A stretch of 32,598 bases of DNA from an uncultured bacterium (lineage in GTDB: Bacteria; Cyanobacteriota; Vampirovibrionia; Gastranaerophilales; Gastranaerophilaceae). The position numbers were made by a program, and so were the translations under genes. The stretch covers positions 1-32,598 of the forward strand of contig CASEYP010000028.1 in the NCBI GenBank assembly GCA_949292185.1. Direction: 5' to 3'. This document shows positions 30,923-32,598 of this stretch, piece by piece (the stretch's first letter is position 1; the number at the start of each line of letters is the position of its first letter). The notes under the pieces were generated by a model, which saw only the letters and a program-made list of their open reading frames with translations, was not told the origin of the DNA and ran no database searches.

Positions 30923-32121
30923 ACAGAAAATTTATTAATATATTCATCTAATTCATCAATCCTAAGTGTAACATCAGAAATTATATCATTTAGCGAATTA
31001 GTAACAGTCTCTAGGTTTTCACAACTTGAACGGCCCAATAATCCAGATTTCACATTAGCATAAACAAGTTTTTGGAACATACAAATTGCGTCATAAAGTT
31101 CTCTATCAATTATTCCTGAAGTTTTAGAAAGATAAATAAACATCTCAGATAAAGCATTTTTCGCCGCAACATACTTTTTCATAAGGAAAAATCCTTGAAC
31201 TTGTCTTAACTTATCCAATATTTCAGAATAAATATCAGAAATCGAATGTTTTTTCAAAACTAAATAGTTTCTAAAATACTCCATAGTTTGTCTGAAACCG
31301 TCATTTATTATAGCTTGTCGTTTCTCTGACGGATAGTTAAAATCTACAACGACAACATCCCCTGTATTTATAACTAAATAATCAAACCTATCTTTATTGC
31401 CATAGATTGATTTGATAAAACATGTTTCAGTAGATGTCATACAAGTATACATGCCGTTAACATACTCAATAGGACTCTGATCAGAGCCTGAAAAAGAGCC
31501 CTCTAATCTTACTTCTAATATTCTATCTGAACAGTTTTGAATATTTTTAGATAATGACCACATAGGTTTCCCTTTCATAAGATCACCATCAACCAAAAGT
31601 TCATTATCCATTGTTACAGCCCTCATCAATCCAGGCATGCAACATGATATTCTAACAGCCATTGCAACTTCAAAATCTGGTGTTTCAAAAATTGAAAACT
31701 CTTTGCAAGAAAAATCTTTCATATTTGTTGTAATAATAATAAGATTTTTATTTAAATCTTTAAAAGATACCCTTCTGCACTGACCTTTTAAATAAGCTTC
31801 TCCATAATATTTTTTTTCAATAAGATCTCTAAGCCACTCCAAAAAGACTTCACCCTTACTTAGAGCAAACTTGCTATTAAAACCTAAAGAAATATCTCTA
31901 AACAACTCAAAATTAACGGATAAAAAGATATCAGCTAACTCATCATTTGAATACCCAACAGCAACTAAAGCGGCCACTAATGCTCCAACTGAAGAACCTG
32001 CAACTGTAGTGATATCAATACCAACCCTATCTAAAGCTCTTAAAACACCAACATGCGCAGCGCCTCTAATTGCACCACCACCAAATAAACATGTATACTT
32101 AAAATTATTATGCTCTCTCAT
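30919..32121 (-). CDS. Patatin-like phospholipase
   Basis: A 400-residue lipid acyl hydrolase of the patatin family with a Ser-Asp dyad. The oxyanion loop FGGGAIRG is at 13-20, nucleophile S44 is in GSSVG, and the dyad aspartate D178 is in the DGD motif. The catalytic domain covers about 8-215. The C-terminal half (about 215-400) is helical with no recognised domain. No signal peptide or membrane segment is seen, so it probably acts on membrane lipids from the cytoplasm. No clear ribosome site precedes the ATG. It is transcribed alone or behind the small gene at 32203, from which a terminator separates it. Confidence 0.9.
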   Translation of the reverse strand: MREHNNFKYTCLFGGGAIRGAAHVGVLRALDRVGIDITTVAGSSVGALVAALVAVGYSNDELADIFLSVNFELFRDISLGFNSKFALSKGEVFLEWLRDLIEKKYYGEAYLKGQCRRVSFKDLNKNLIIITTNMKDFSCKEFSIFETPDFEVAMAVRISCCMPGLMRAVTMDNELLVDGDLMKGKPMWSLSKNIQNCSDRILEVRLEGSFSGSDQSPIEYVNGMYTCMTSTETCFIKSIYGNKDRFDYLVINTGDVVVVDFNYPSEKRQAIINDGFRQTMEYFRNYLVLKKHSISDIYSEILDKLRQVQGFFLMKKYVAAKNALSEMFIYLSKTSGIIDRELYDAICMFQKLVYANVKSGLLGRSSCENLETVTNSLNDIISDVTLRIDELDEYINKFSV

Positions 32122-32141
32122 AATGTTCTACATTTTATCAT

Positions 32142-32172
32142 AAAAAAAGGATCGACTAACTGTCAATCCTTC
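32142..32172 (-). terminator. Terminator between the HEAT-like gene and the patatin gene
   Basis: Minus-strand stem AAGGAT (32171-32166) with ATCCTT (32152-32147), extended by GAC/GTC inside after one mismatch, then seven T residues. Confidence 0.78.
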
Positions 32173-32202
32173 TATCAATTTATACTAAAAACGAAAATCT
32201 AA

Positions 32203-32499
32203 TTAAGCTGCTAAGCCTTTAATTTCTCTGATTAAATATTCAGCAACCCATTCAAAATCTTTGTTTTCATGAGCAGCTTTTTCTAAATATTTAACAGAAA
32301 CATCGCCTAAACGAATTAAAGTCATTGCAACAACACCTCTTTTAATTCCTCTAACAACTTGTAATTCATCAACTAATTGAGGAACAACTGAAGTACCTAT
32401 ACTAACTAATTCATTTTCAATTTTATTTTTTGTATTATTATCTGCGTTTTCTAATTCTGAAAGAATTTCATTAACTGATTGCATATCCTTTGTCTCCAT
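32203..32499 (-). CDS. Small HEAT-repeat-like protein
   Basis: A 98-residue, all-helical, acidic soluble protein. LVSIGTSVVPQLVDEL and VVAMTLIRLGDVSVKYLEKA resemble consecutive HEAT-type helices, a fold used for protein-protein contact. No catalytic residues are apparent. The start is uncertain: the ATG at 32499 has no ribosome site, while an in-frame ATG at 32484 has GGAG nine bases upstream, which would give 93 residues. It is followed by its own terminator. A TATAAT (32526-32521) upstream on the minus strand may be its -10 box. Confidence 0.72.
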   Translation of the reverse strand: METKDMQSVNEILSELENADNNTKNKIENELVSIGTSVVPQLVDELQVVRGIKRGVVAMTLIRLGDVSVKYLEKAAHENKDFEWVAEYLIREIKGLAA

Positions 32500-32598
32500 A
32501 TTTACTAACTTTACATTATTATTATAAATTAAAAAATAACCAAAGTCCGATTTCCTTACATAATCTTTATATCTTGAATAAAAATATTAATTTTAATA

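Overview
The window is AT-rich, densely coded bacterial DNA that best fits a non-photosynthetic relative of cyanobacteria (Melainabacteria/Vampirovibrionia, most likely a gut Gastranaerophilales). The placement is an inference from gene content: an AMIN-domain amidase, a cyanobacterial-style RNase E/G with a long basic tail next to a radical SAM-DUF2344 fusion, a CHASE2 class IIIb adenylate cyclase, and small lineage-type proteins. No rRNA or taxonomic marker is present to prove it.

Left part (1-12.1 kb). A minus-strand cell-wall block holds murI (cut by the window edge), an amiC-like amidase and a tiny LuxR-type DNA-binding protein. A tRNA-Arg(ACG) and an AAA+ ATPase follow on the plus strand. 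A minus-strand operon then runs from 11.4 to 4.8 kb: radical SAM/DUF2344, RNase E/G, two small membrane proteins (one with a prepilin-like N-terminus), and both subunits of an iron-sulfur L-serine dehydratase. Two small uncharacterised genes lie just upstream of it.

Middle part (12.2-18.8 kb). This holds a small membrane-anchored protein, yajQ, an orphan soluble FlhA/FHIPEP-type cytoplasmic domain with no flagellar genes nearby, and a convergent CHASE2 adenylate cyclase. A plus-strand operon encodes a KDPG-aldolase-like enzyme, a PfkB sugar kinase and a CsaB-type pyruvyl transferase.

Right part (18.8-30.7 kb). An eleven-gene, tightly packed plus-strand operon looks like a surface-glycan or sugar-nucleotide locus. 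It encodes two GT9-like proteins, a nucleotidyltransferase-kinase fusion, a compact HAD phosphatase, a mannose-6-phosphate-isomerase-like and a ribulose-phosphate-3-epimerase-like enzyme, a radical SAM protein with extra cysteines, a ferredoxin/FrhB-polysaccharide pyruvyl transferase fusion, a membrane protein, a GT2 glycosyltransferase and a flavoprotein. It starts behind a possible structured leader and ends at a terminator. By logic it could make an unusual activated sugar (isomerase, kinase, phosphatase, nucleotidyltransferase), modify it by radical and redox chemistry, and transfer it. No flippase, polymerase or priming transferase is seen, so export would depend on genes elsewhere.

The window ends with minus-strand genes: tRNA-Leu(UAA), a patatin-like lipase and a small HEAT-like protein. 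No CRISPR array, insertion sequence, integrase or rRNA was seen. The most interesting items are the sugar locus with its radical SAM enzyme and fusion protein, the orphan FHIPEP domain, and the aldolase with changed substrate-site residues.
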